Shown here in pieces: positions 11,191 to 21,738 of a stretch of DNA of 64,000 bases (positions within the stretch are counted from its first letter, which is position 1; every line of letters begins with the position of its first letter). Position numbers and translations under genes: made by a program. Source of the stretch: Rhizophagus clarus (taxonomy: Eukaryota; Glomeromycota; Glomeromycetes; Glomerales; Glomeraceae); contig BLAL01000092.1 in NCBI GenBank assembly GCA_015698045.1, positions 1 through 64,000 of the forward strand, read 5' to 3'. The notes under the pieces are model-generated. The model saw only the letters and a list, made by a program, of their open reading frames with translations. It made no database searches and was not told the DNA's origin.

Positions 11191-12150
11191 ATGTCCAGTT
11201 TAACAGAATTCAACTCTTCAGAAGCCATGTCATTTTTGGCCTTATCCGTCATTTTTTTTGTTCGTTAGTCCGGTGATATTTGTGAGAATCGTCACCATAT
11301 ATGAAAATCTAAAACAAATGATCTCTAATAAACTTTCCGCACATGTCATCAAAATTCTCATCGATCTTGGTATACTAAATAATATATTGGGAAAGAGGTC
11401 ACTCCATGACCAGATCTCTACTGAACTTAATGATAAATTTGACACATGTATTTCTGATATTAATTCTTTTTTCACTGAGAAGCTCGACAGAATCAATGAT
11501 GATCTTAATAATAAACTTAACGAAGAAGTTAATGCAGGGTTCGGCAAGATTAATACCGAACTTAATAGTAAACTTACTGCGGAAGCTGAAAAAAACAAGG
11601 CACGTGATGATAACTTCACGCAAAAAATCTTTTCACTGTTACCGAAAGGCTTGATAGGATCGAAGAAGCCTGTCATAATGATTTTGGAAACATTTCATCC
11701 GAATTTACATCAATCAAAGCTTCTATTGAAATTCTTCAAAATGATTTGGCCCAACGTTATGCGGTTGTCCGAAGAGCCGATTTCAATCAACAAAGCGTGT
11801 CCAATGAATCTGAAACTAATGGATCTGGACTGGGAAGTTCGCTAGACTCTGCCTCAGCTTCAACTAGTTCAAGCTCTTCATCTGAAGGTTCCAATTTATC
11901 TGGAATTTTTGATATTACTGGAGACATTAAAATTCGCTTTAAAGAACACTTTGATCGACTTATGAAGGCGAGGAATTATACTTTTGATGAGATGTGCTTC
12001 TCTGTAGCAATGGATATTCGTAGTCTTGGAGGGAATATTAAAATCTCAACAGTGAAAAATTTTTATAGTGGTGTTGGTCGCAGTACAGTTAGTACTGTTA
12101 ATCAGATAAACGCATGGGTAAATAGTTTTAATAATAATAATGCGGAGTAG
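11191..12150 (+). pseudogene. Coiled-coil protein with C-terminal helical domain, two homopolymer frameshifts
   Basis: ATG 11191 opens a short hydrophobic N-terminus. The frame slips in a run of eight T (11252-11259), continues as a long coiled coil with repeated ELN.K(L/F) segments, and slips again in a run of six A (11622-11627). The last frame contains an RLDRIEEA heptad stretch, a Ser-rich linker (about 11840-11895), and a terminal block with RFKEHFDRLMKARNYTFDEM and STVKNFYSGVG. The protein would be about 315 aa. It looks like a trimeric fibre or scaffold-type coiled coil, but no function can be assigned. Both frameshifts lie in homopolymers, so sequencing error is a real alternative to decay. 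Confidence 0.6.
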
Positions 12151-13109
12151 TGAGAAGGAACCGCCATATTATTGGTTTAGGGGCCGGCGTGATTCCTCCC
12201 TTTAAACGAGATCTACTCCAATATCTTTTATTAGTTTAATTTTTACTTAGCCGGCCTTTCATATTACTTTACAAAAATACAGTATAATAATAAAGATATT
12301 ACTTTTAATTTTTAAACGTGTGTACTTTACAAGTGATCTAATAAAGCCAATAATATACCAATAACCGTGAAATTTTGGCAGTACATAGTTCTTACTTCTA
12401 ACTAACACCGATCCACTCTTGAACATCGGCTTTTAGAAACGTCGCGTATCGAAATGTTGTTGATCGTCATAGACAGTTTGATGTTACACGGATTACGTAA
12501 CAAAGTACTATAAGTCTAACGACACCAAATTTAAACCGTATTTTCTTCGTAGACGTGTTTAGAAAAAAATGAAAACACTTTTTTTCTCAGAATGCTTGGA
12601 CTGGAATCTTATAAACTTTTTGAAATTTCGTCAGATGGAAGATAATTGGTCAGCAGATAAACAGAAAGAACATGGCACATATACTAAGACTTTAGGCAAG
12701 ATTGCAGTCAGTGAATCAAGTGAATACCGATCTATGGCAGTTTCTGCTTTAAAAATTTTTCCAGTTAAGTGAAAAGCTTCATTTCTGTGAGGTAAGGTGG
12801 GCTTGGAAGCTTGCAGGCATCCAAGTTGACTATCGTGTTATACCACATCACAACGACTTGATAATCTGATCGGAATTATAATATTCCATACCAAGTCGTT
12901 GATGAACTATCGTGTTCGATGCTGGCCACCTTTCCTTTATCACATCACAGCACTCAACAATCTGAAAGGACCTATCCGTATTCGATAAGACTTTTCTAGG
13001 CTGAGTCGCTGATGAACTATCGCGTTCGATGTGTCTAAATATTGTACTTGCTGATAGTCATGTTAATATTAAACGAGTTTTGACGATTAACAATATTATT
13101 TTTCATGAA
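12151..13109. other. Intergenic region with an imperfect tandem repeat
   Basis: A ~125-bp unit is present twice around 12840-13030: each copy has TATCACATCACA(A/G)C, then about 70 bp later GTCG(T/C)TGATGAACTATCG(T/C)G and TTCGATG. A 67-codon frame at 12569-12772 has no recognisable similarity; it may be an upstream exon of the following gene. Confidence 0.5.
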
Positions 13110-15699
13110 TAGGAAATACTAAATACCCGAGCGGTTAATGATTTCTGGCAAGATGTAGAGAAATTAAATAGGCGAAATAAGATCAACAATTCAAAGGTAG
13201 GTATGCTGATATTTCTGCTGTTTCATACAATGAGGAAAATATTAGTAATATATTTATCCTCTTTCCAGGAAAAATATCTTGATCATCTTGAAGAATCTAC
13301 CTATGAAGTACTAGATGATACTAGATCATATGTTGTTGCAGATGTTAAAGCAGAAACTAGAAAGCGCAAGTCCCCAACTCGTTACGATCGAAATAAATCA
13401 AGTGAAGGTCAGAACCAAACAAAGCGAATACGTTTTCTTGAGAAAGAGTCGAAGAAAGGAAGAAGGGTCAGTATATCTTATATAACTTAAATTTTATTCG
13501 CAAAAAAAAAACACAGAAGGTAATCGAATTGATTTCTTTTAGGTGGATGAACTGCCCGATGGAACCAAAATTAAGAGGCCGACTCCTCTGAACTTGGTAC
13601 CATCGGATGATGATGAAGGTGTCCCCACTTCTGTTCTTATTACGGCTTCAGACGCAGAATCGGAAGAAAGTGATTTGGTTGTAGATGACGAAATTAGGAG
13701 TCTCACACAGGTATTTTTGCTTTTTTCTAACTTTATGTATAATGTTCATCAATTAAAATGTGAAGCTTGGTATAAATCATCCTCGGTTTTCTAACAGGAT
13801 CAGATTGTAAAAAGGCATCCAGAAGATACAAATTTTCTAGATCAAGCCATTAGAAACGAAGATACTTCATACGAACGTTGCCAACGTTGTTCTACTCCGG
13901 TAGATAAGGTAGCCATCGTGTTTTTAATGTATGGCTCACTAAAAAAAAACATTTTCTCACTTCTCAGGTACTTTTGTAGATAAAAACTGAAAACCTGGAC
14001 GAGGTCCCGTCTACAACGACAACTTCATTATACGTTCCATCTTCCCCACCCACTCCTGTTGACGAGGAATATATGATGGTAAAAGATCGTAGTTTTTATT
14101 TGGATTACCTTACTGGTCCCGGTGTCCCCGAATAGCAACTGGTCGAAGGTTCAACTCGAGTAAGCATTTTAATGCATGACGTGATATGAACGAAATATTA
14201 ATTATTTTTTTTATTCGTTATTCCTCTCCAGTGGGTTGTAAACGACATCGACATCACTGAGATATGCCGTGAATATCGTGCAGTTATGGTTAAAAAATGT
14301 GAGTCGATGGAAGTTACTTTGAGTGCTACAGAAGAACTGTAAGTATCATATAGTAATATAAGTTATGAAGACATGACTAAGCTTTTCCTCTTTTACAGGA
14401 TTTTAAGCCACGTATTCGTATTTCAAGAACAAAGTTCACACGGATTATGTGAACATTTTGATGACGAATTATGGGCGGAGCTCTTTGCCGAGTTTCGTGG
14501 GCTGTATCCATATGCACCGATCCCGGATAAGATTAGTAATCTGTTTTTAAACATCGTTAAGGTAATATATTTAATTTCTGAGGAGGCACATATTTTAGTT
14601 CTAATTATGAGTATCTGCAGATCCCGTGTGAGGAACCAAATCAAACCGAACGTCAAAAACTTGCAAGGCGCTATTTACGAAATTTTGAAGTTATAACCGA
14701 AGAAGAAGAAATAATCGTAGAGATGTTTAGGGAACTGTATGTTTCGTGAAAACTGCAATGAAAGTTTTGTGTTCAAAATGAACTTATTCTCGTTTGTTAC
14801 AGGGTTGATAACGAGCAGTCCTCATTCTCAAGAAATTATGTTGCTGAAGACACCCACGCAATTCGAAACATCACCCCAATAATATTAAAACCTTTCTTTA
14901 GGGACAATAAAAGAATTACCTTTGAAGGGTATATGTTGATAATTAATAATTAATGGAGCGGTATTAGTAGTATTATGTTTTTGTTGTATACAAGCTTTAT
15001 TTTATTTTTCTTTTTTCGCGTACAGGGCGAACAAGATGTCGGAATCATCGGCAATCGCAAAAAGACGTTTTGATCCTGAACGTTTGGGTACGAAACCTGA
15101 TTTCACCGTCATGACCACAAATCCACAAAAACACGTTGAATTGTTTGTCGTTGAGATCAAACCGAATAAAACGAACAATGCTCTTGTTTCGGAGGATCTT
15201 GTCTCCCTCGGGAAAACGATGAAGTGTGCGATAGATAAATCTATCAAAGACGGTGCAGATGACCTGGTTATATGTGGCATGCAGGTTATCGGTAAGTACA
15301 TTCTGTAAATAAATAACAGGGCAATCTCTGTTTTTCATATTGAAATTTTCATTTTTGTTTTCAGGGTACTTGGGAAGAGCCTATGTTATGGACCTCCGAT
15401 TCGAAGGGATCTACCGCATGATATTAATTGGAGAGTTCGAGCTTCCAAGGGGTTCCACATCGTGGGGTACTGCCTTGCAGTGCTACCAAGTCCTGAACAT
15501 AATTCGAGTAAGCAGGCGATCAATTAATTATGCAGACATTATTTATATAAGGTTATTAATCCTAGTACCTTTCTAGGTTATAGTTAATAATGGGGCCACA
15601 TCGTATCAGACCGCAATAAGAAAGAACAAACAATCAAAATCAAGCTTGATGATCAAGCCAATGTTCCATAGTCCGACGAAGGTTCAAAAATGCAAATAA
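13110..15699 (+). pseudogene. Spliced nuclease-like protein, about 12 exons, two nonsense codons
   Basis: Exons (ends by GT/AG and phase): ~13110-13196, 13269-13466, 13543-13710, 13798-13908, 13968-14159, 14232-14338, 14399-14561, 14622-14736, 14803-14928, 15026-15291, 15365-15507, 15577-15699 (TAA). Introns are 60-130 nt and all boundaries keep one frame. The penultimate large exon has KPDFTVM followed by ELFVVEIKP, the D and E-x-K of a PD-(D/E)XK nuclease-like fold, then DDLVICGMQVIGYLGRAYVM. Earlier exons are basic and acidic linkers and a CQRC motif. TAG 13977-13979 and another TAG near 14134 interrupt the fifth exon. A dense intron content is unusual for a virus-derived element, suggesting host-acquired cargo. 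First exon and start codon were not found. Function is inferred from the fold motif only. Confidence 0.7.
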
Positions 15700-16078
15700 T
15701 ACTGATTATAGTATCACTATCAGTGAAGTCTTACTGTGCCACATTCACGTGATTTCGTTGACCCGAAAAAAATTAAATAATTTTATATATCGATTCTTTC
15801 CTTTCGGTTATTTTTATCTGTAATGAATTATGTGCTTATCAATGAAAGTAAATAAAGCTTTGCCCATATCAGATCTTTCTCCTTTTTTTAACTTGTGTAT
15901 GCTATTAATAAAAACTTTTCGAATCTGATTGGCCGATCATCTCGTAATTTATAGAAACTTGCCACTTTCCGAGGGAACTAGGGGAGATCTCATGTGATAC
16001 GATATACAGTACATCATGCCACAAACTGATTTAGCCGAAGATGCTGTGCATATGCATGTAAATATAAAATTAGCCTGA

Positions 16079-16216
16079 CTATATAAATCCCCGATATGCT
16101 TATAATCGAATAAAAATGAATCCGATATTTATTATAGTATACTTGTTATAAACTGCTACAAATCATTAAAATCACTAAAAACGATATAAATAGTTAAATA
16201 GCTAAAATCAATAAAT
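16079..16216 (+). promoter_or_regulatory. Candidate promoter region
   Basis: CTATATAAAT at about 16079-16088 resembles a TATA box some 130 bp before ATG 16217. Confidence 0.3.
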
Positions 16217-17077
16217 ATGGTATATTCTGACCCCTTTGTACATTTAAGTATAACTGATTCGCATGTTAACTATGATCTTCCTAGAATGCGTGGGAATGAG
16301 ACTCCATCAGATTGGAAAGATCGAATTTGGGACACATTAATGGTATATAGAAAAAATCATCTTTTAACTGATTATAATAAGAGATATCTTATTGCAAGAA
16401 AACAAACATATTTATTATATCAGTGTAATGTTTGGTTCGGAATAAATATGGGAATATGCTATTCTTGTAATCAGCTCGTCTATTCCAAATTAGGAAGCGG
16501 GTATGAGTATTTCCATGCATACTTTATGGATAAGCATTGGCGTACAAATTGTACTGGAAATGAATATTGTGATATGAGCTTCGAAGACTACATGAAGCTG
16601 AAAAATAATCCTCCACCTTGCTATTTCACAAAGAAGGCAATCCATCGATATGAGATGTGGTTGGAAAATGTATCAAATAGGATTCGACGTATCAGGCAAA
16701 AGCATAACAATAAGGTGCAAAGTAATGTAAACACTACGCCTAGCAAGCCTCACTATATTTATAACCAGCAAAGTATGAACAATACTTTCTTAACAGCTTC
16801 TTTCCCGAGAAAGCCTGTCCAATTTCAGAGATACTATTCCCAAAGGGAATCTTGGATGGATAAGCCACATTCATTGACCCCTCCTCCTTTACCACCAAAG
16901 CCCGTTGAATTAATGGGTGGTCTTGAGAAATACCCCATGCAACGTAGTGCAAGTGCACCTGAGATTAGAAATCTTTGGAATGATCGATCAAATATGCCCA
17001 ATATTTATAGTAGAACTACTTTGGGTGATCTTGCTGAAGCATATTTCGATTTTGTGCGAAAAAATGCAAGGAAATAG
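16217..17077 (+). CDS. Unknown 286-aa protein with Cys/His cluster and proline-rich tail, intact
   Basis: Uninterrupted from ATG 16217 to TAG 17075-17077. Residues ~80-115 hold CYSCNQLVYSK, then HAYFMDKHWRTNCTGNEYC, a spacing that could bind zinc. A basic helical region with NRIRRIRQKH follows, then a low-complexity tail with LTPPPLPPKPVE, which would fit an SH3-type ligand, and a C-terminal LGDLAEAYFDFVRKNARK helix. I do not recognise a family with known function. Intact coding sequence and its own upstream TATA-like box suggest it was functional until recently. Confidence 0.7.
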   Translation: MVYSDPFVHLSITDSHVNYDLPRMRGNETPSDWKDRIWDTLMVYRKNHLLTDYNKRYLIARKQTYLLYQCNVWFGINMGICYSCNQLVYSKLGSGYEYFHAYFMDKHWRTNCTGNEYCDMSFEDYMKLKNNPPPCYFTKKAIHRYEMWLENVSNRIRRIRQKHNNKVQSNVNTTPSKPHYIYNQQSMNNTFLTASFPRKPVQFQRYYSQRESWMDKPHSLTPPPLPPKPVELMGGLEKYPMQRSASAPEIRNLWNDRSNMPNIYSRTTLGDLAEAYFDFVRKNARK

Positions 17078-17266
17078 ACTTAGCCATTGCCATTAAGGCG
17101 CAGTGCAAGGCGCTTTGCAACTGAATATTATATATCTCAACTATATTTAGCCAAACATAACTTATACTTTATTTTTTTACGAAATAATAATCTGCATGCA
17201 TAATCGCCTAGTATAATTGGCCAAAGACACTATGCATGAAATGCCTGTGTATGCAGAGAAAAACCT

Positions 17267-17294
17267 GATCTGCCTATTCTGGATTAGATCCTCT
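17267..17294 (+). promoter_or_regulatory. Shared upstream motif, copy 1
   Basis: GATCTGCCTATTCTGGATTA followed by GATCCTCT, upstream of the IQ-like gene. A near copy lies at 18732-18757 upstream of the SAM-domain gene, and both are preceded by a CATGAAATG word. A shared promoter element is inferred. Confidence 0.4.
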
Positions 17295-17348
17295 AATATA
17301 TAACTATTTTAGTGAAGTATTTCAGAAGATTAATGAAGCGATCTTGAG

Positions 17349-18459
17349 GATTCTTAATTCCTAAATACTATAATTACGGCTTTGAAAATTTATATGCAAC
17401 AGTTATCCAGCGAGCTTACAGGAATTACAAGAAGAGACCTGAATCTTTGGCAAAACGAATTTGGGAGGCGGTGAGGAATGATGATACTCCTAATAGATGG
17501 AAGTATTTAGGTATTATTCCTTGTGATGAGTATTTTTATTATATTAATGGAGAACTAATAAAATTTAACATGAAAATCGATCATTTTAAGGTACTATATG
17601 GGCACACCTTATATGGTGCTAGAACTTGGGCAGAAAAGAAACGAGAACAATTAGCGTACCGATTAAATTGGTTAAGCATTGAACCTGTTAAAAAATTATT
17701 ACAACAAGAAGGTTATGAACTTCTTTCTGGTGTATTTGAATGGCCTATCATGGTAAAATGGACACAGAATCCCAAATATTATCTTAATACTGAAGAAAAT
17801 CGCATTTTTAGGTATTTTGTTAGAAAGGACATGTTGGGACTATACATGGGACCCGAAACCTCCATATGGATTTCTGAAAGTTTCGGGTTTCGGAATATAC
17901 GAATCGAAACCTTTCCCGAAACCTGAAATTAATCCTGAAACCCAAAACTGTTTTGGCCCGAATTATGCTCGACTTGGCCAGCACTATCTATAATTTTTGG
18001 CCAAGATAATGACTCAGACCCAAAATATTAATTTATTTATTAAAATTTGAAAATTACGAATGTTTAATTTCACTTTTATTATTAATTATAAATGCTAAAT
18101 GGAATACATCAGTAATCATTATTGTTACTTAAAAGAAACCTTGAGTCCTACAATTAAGTCAAAATAAATATAACACGATTAATACGTAAGTTTCGGTTAT
18201 ATTTCAGTATATATGGTTTCGGGGGGGTCGAAAGGGATTCGGGATTTGGGATTCGGGAAATAGATGCACATCCCAAAACTAAGTTTCGGTATATACCTAA
18301 ACCTAAAGGGTTTCGGGAGGTTTCGGTTTCAGACCCCATGTTTAGTTGGGACCACGTAACATAAAATCCATAAAATCCTATAGTTGGCTAACTAGTGACT
18401 GGTGGTATAAACATAAAGCATGGTTAGAAGATCCTCGAAACAAAAAAATGGGCATATAG
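17349..18459 (+). pseudogene. IQ-motif-like protein, split by a MITE, start lost
   Basis: The frame opens after a TGA near 17346 with no ATG. It reads YGFENLYATVIQRAYRNYKK, which resembles a calmodulin-binding IQ motif, then RPESLAKRIWEAVRNDDTP and a Trp/Tyr-rich domain. At 17840 it is interrupted by a 504-bp element. Bridging the duplicated GTTGGGAC, the frame continues at 18353 through a Trp/Lys-rich segment with WWYKHKAWLEDPRNKK to TAG 18457-18459. I recognise similar proteins in glomeromycotan genomes, without function. The apparent C-terminus that runs into the element is not real. Confidence 0.6.
17841..18344. mobile_element. Non-autonomous hAT-like element, 504 bp
   Basis: Imperfect terminal inverted repeats (left TATACATGGGACCCGAAACC, right complementary to TAAACATGGGGTCTGAAACC) rich in TTTCGGG words, flanked by the 8-bp duplication GTTGGGAC at 17833-17840 and 18345-18352. 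Interrupts the IQ-like gene. No coding capacity. Confidence 0.85.
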
Positions 18460-18731
18460 ACGGTGCTAATCAATGATGGGAAAAGATCGACCAGACACAG
18501 TTTTCCTACCAGTCAGACGACTATAATTTACAAGGCTTCAAGTATTCGAGTCTGTATCACCTGTGGGATCTATAAATTTTAGAATATAATTAAAGTAATA
18601 TATAAATCAAAAAATAGTTTCTCTATATAAGAAAATGTATTATATTAGCTTTTTTCAATAAAATAATAATATATTGTCCACCCATGAAATGTACCACCTG
18701 CAGGTTTATGCAGGAAGGGGTAAAATATTAC

Positions 18732-18757
18732 GATCTGCCTATTCTAGATTAACCTCT
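18732..18757 (+). promoter_or_regulatory. Shared upstream motif, copy 2
   Basis: GATCTGCCTATTCTAGATTA then ACCTCT, about 220 bp before ATG 18980; counterpart of 17267-17294. Confidence 0.4.
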
Positions 18758-18979
18758 GAGTAACGTAATAGCGGTAATGCTAATCTTACTAAAATAGCAA
18801 TATACCAATCTGTATTACCTGCATTATTACAAAATATAAATATACGCGTCTCTTACCAAAAAATAAACTCTAGCGCATTTCTTCTTATTTATAAAAGGCC
18901 ATAAATCATAGAGGGTAAGTTCGTTATACATATTTCTTATTTGTTTGGGGTTTTCTACTTCTAACAAGCTTAATAAAAC

Positions 18980-20571
18980 ATGTCTACTTCTACAACCTTT
19001 TCAAACCGCTCCACGTTGGCCGAAAACTGGGATACTGAGACCGTCATTAATTTTTTATGTGACCTGAACATAAATCTCGATGAGGACGATTTCAAGATCC
19101 TTCGTAAAGAGAAAATAGATGGTCAGATCTTCCCAGACATGACCGAAAAAAAGTTTATGAAGGATGGTATGAAACGGGGACCTGCCATGAAGCTTGATAA
19201 ACAAGCTAAGATATTTAGAGAGAAATCAAGAGCCCCTGAAAAAAGCAAAATCGAATACTTTTGGCTCTTTCCGTGTGGAGTATGGTCTCTTCAGCATTTC
19301 ATATCCTGGTCGACCAATATGTTTGGATCTACTGAAAGAAACGAGGCACATATGGTTTTTTATAATACATTATATATTTTTCGTGATGATCCTATGGCCT
19401 CGCAGAAGATCCTTGAAGTTGTTAAAAATCTCTTACTAAATAAAAAGGTATGCAATTTTCATTCCACAGGCCCAAACACGCATTTTTTAGATATGGTATG
19501 TTAAGCACAAGAAGCTTTCGCTTGGGGATATATAAGCCCTCGGTTATTGTAGTGCTTTAGCATATTCATTCTATTAGATGTTATGAGATTATTTAGCGAT
19601 ACTTTTTAATAAAGATCTACTGTTTCTAGAGGAGGATTCGGTTATGTACCTTCCTTTTGATAAAAGTATAGTGAATAATATTCAGTGTTCTGGGCGGGTT
19701 CTTTGACCATATGATTGTTACTTCTGGTGTTGCTATTCTAAAAACATTATTTTTTTATTCCATTATCCCCAATGATGATACTTACTACTGAGGGGGTCTA
19801 TTTTTATATAGGTTAATGGAAAAAAAGGTCGCAAACCTTTAGCCAATACTACTAACCTACAAAAAGAGATAATAGAAAAGTCGGTCCCTTTAAAGTCAGA
19901 TTCATCTGCTCCTGTCGCTAAAAAAAGAAGTATTAGTAAAGTTTTGGATGTTCCTGCAGATGTCCCATTACGGAATGATAAATCTATAGACATTTTGGAG
20001 ATTTTAAAGACCGCAGTACGTGATTTCGATTAAGGTATAATAGCACTAGGATCCTCCCGCTCATACAAAAGTTCCAATCATTTGTATGTAAATTCTAAAC
20101 ATTATATCAAAGTTCCAAGAGAAAGTACATACGATGCAGAGATGTACCAGGTCCTAGTGAATTGGTTAAGAAAAATCCATGGATATGAGATCACTGGTCA
20201 GTGGCATCTCGAACAAGTTTGTGATGATGGAGACTACCATCACCTCTATTGCGATCTAACTATAAAGAAGCCCGATAGTCCCCATCTGAAAGGTCTCCTC
20301 GAATTATTGGCGACAGCATCAATTCCGAAACTAGAAGGCCATTTCGAACAATGAAGAGCAACTCCATCCCTGAGAGATCTGGATCGTACACTTTTCCTGT
20401 GAAGATTATGTTGTAACTAATCTGTATTAGCCATCTGAGAAGCTCCAAGAGAAGGGATTAAATGTCGTCCATTTTTGGCATGATAGGGACTTTAAAAATG
20501 TTCGGATAAGTGCTAGGTTTCGGGATAGCAGTGATAAGTATTGCGAAATTATAGATGAGATAATTCTTTAG
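18980..20571 (+). pseudogene. SAM-domain / PD-(D/E)XK-like nuclease protein, two exons, broken
   Basis: Exon 1 (ATG 18980 to 19447) encodes a SAM-like domain: ETVINFLCDLNINLDEDDFK, then KIDGQIFPDMTEKKFMKDG and GPAMKLDKQAK. A 364-nt intron follows (19448-19811). Exon 2 continues in phase with a basic linker, hits TAA 20031-20033, then reads through a domain with YDAEMYQVLVNWLRKIHG and YCDLTIKKPDSPHLKGLLEL (a possible nuclease core with D and E residues) to TGA 20352-20354. A shifted frame continues with GLNVVHFWHDRDFKNVR to TAG 20569-20571. The pairing of a SAM-like head and a nuclease-like tail recalls Crinkler-type effectors of mycorrhizal fungi; that comparison is from memory. Pseudogene by at least two stops and one frameshift. 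Confidence 0.65.
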
Positions 20572-20686
20572 CTTTAGCATCTTTATCCATAGATGTACTA
20601 TTATTCCTATAATATATAATAAAACTGACCCTGGTGGTCTATTTTTACTTTTGAATATTATCATACTAATACTACATTACGCTAGC

Positions 20687-20914
20687 ATGCTACCCGAAAT
20701 AGATAAGACCGAATTATTAAGCAGTTCTATTGCCAAGTTATCGGCTGAGAATGATATAATTAAGGCTGAGAACAATAAAATTAAGGCTGAGAATGATAAA
20801 ATTAGAGCTGAGAATACTGAGCTTAAGGCCAGAATTGCAAAATTGGAAGATATGCAAACACAGAATGAACTAATAAAAAATTTGCTATCAATATCACAAA
20901 AAATACTTACCTGA
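20687..20914 (+). CDS. Short coiled-coil protein, 75 aa
   Basis: ATG 20687 to TGA 20912-20914. Residues 15-60 are a repeated (K)AEN(D/N)KI heptad pattern, an ideal leucine-zipper-like coiled coil. After the stop a similar hydrophilic frame runs on (PVTSLVTILQEPNQSP), so the gene may be truncated by a nonsense codon. Function unknown. Confidence 0.5.
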   Translation: MLPEIDKTELLSSSIAKLSAENDIIKAENNKIKAENDKIRAENTELKARIAKLEDMQTQNELIKNLLSISQKILT

Positions 20915-21070
20915 CCCGTGACTAGTCTGGTAACCATCCTTCAGGAGCCTAACCAATCTCCTATCAGATGTGACGCAATTCATGATATAGGCGCGTAAAT
21001 CTATAGTGCTATATACAATAGGTGAATTTTGCGTGCAAACTTTTTTTTGCGCAAAACTATATCTATTATA

Positions 21071-21619
21071 ATGTTTCATTCCAACTATAAGCATATTATT
21101 GATAGACTACCCGAAAGTCTTGTTAAGAGGGCGTGTGAGAGACTCTTGCACCATTCTAAAGACCCTGTTCCATTAGAATCTATTTCCAGAAAATCTAAAC
21201 AAATTGAATCTTATTTGAGGCACACATTAGAGATTTATGAGAATTCATTAAATAAGAAGAAACGTAAAACTATGGCCCAGGAAAAATTATTGCGCCCACG
21301 AAGCTGGCCAGAATGTAATGTATTCTCAGCATCACCAGCTATATACGTTACAGATAATGGAGTCTAGACTGAAGAAATAGCCCATGATCATGAGGAGGAG
21401 AATAATCGCCAGGTTATGAACGAACTTAAAGTGTTTCGCCAGCATCTCCTTGATTATAATAAAAGAACTTTCGAAAAATTCATGCAAGACATAGAAAGGG
21501 AATATAGAGAGCGGGTTACTGCAAATAAAAGATTACGATGCGAAATTGAGGATCTGAAGATGCAGTTGCTGGAGACGGAAAGAGAGCTGGCATCTATGAA
21601 GTCAGATTCTATTCATTAG
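21071..21619 (+). pseudogene. Helical/coiled-coil protein, one in-frame TAG
   Basis: ATG 21071. The frame runs through HIIDRLPESLVKRACERLL, meets TAG 21365-21367, and resumes in the same frame with a coiled coil (KVFRQHLLDYNKRTFEKFMQ and EIEDLKMQLLETERELASM) to TAG 21617-21619. About 182 codons. It lies 120 bp upstream of the Gag-like polyprotein on the same strand. Function unknown. Confidence 0.6.
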
Positions 21620-21738
21620 CCAGAATACTTTTTTCCTTGTACTTCTGCAAAGTAAGATACTGGTCAAGATCACGCGCTTTTTGAGGATCTATATAAATCA
21701 AAGGTTCTCTCATCTTTCTATATATCTACGAAAAAAGA

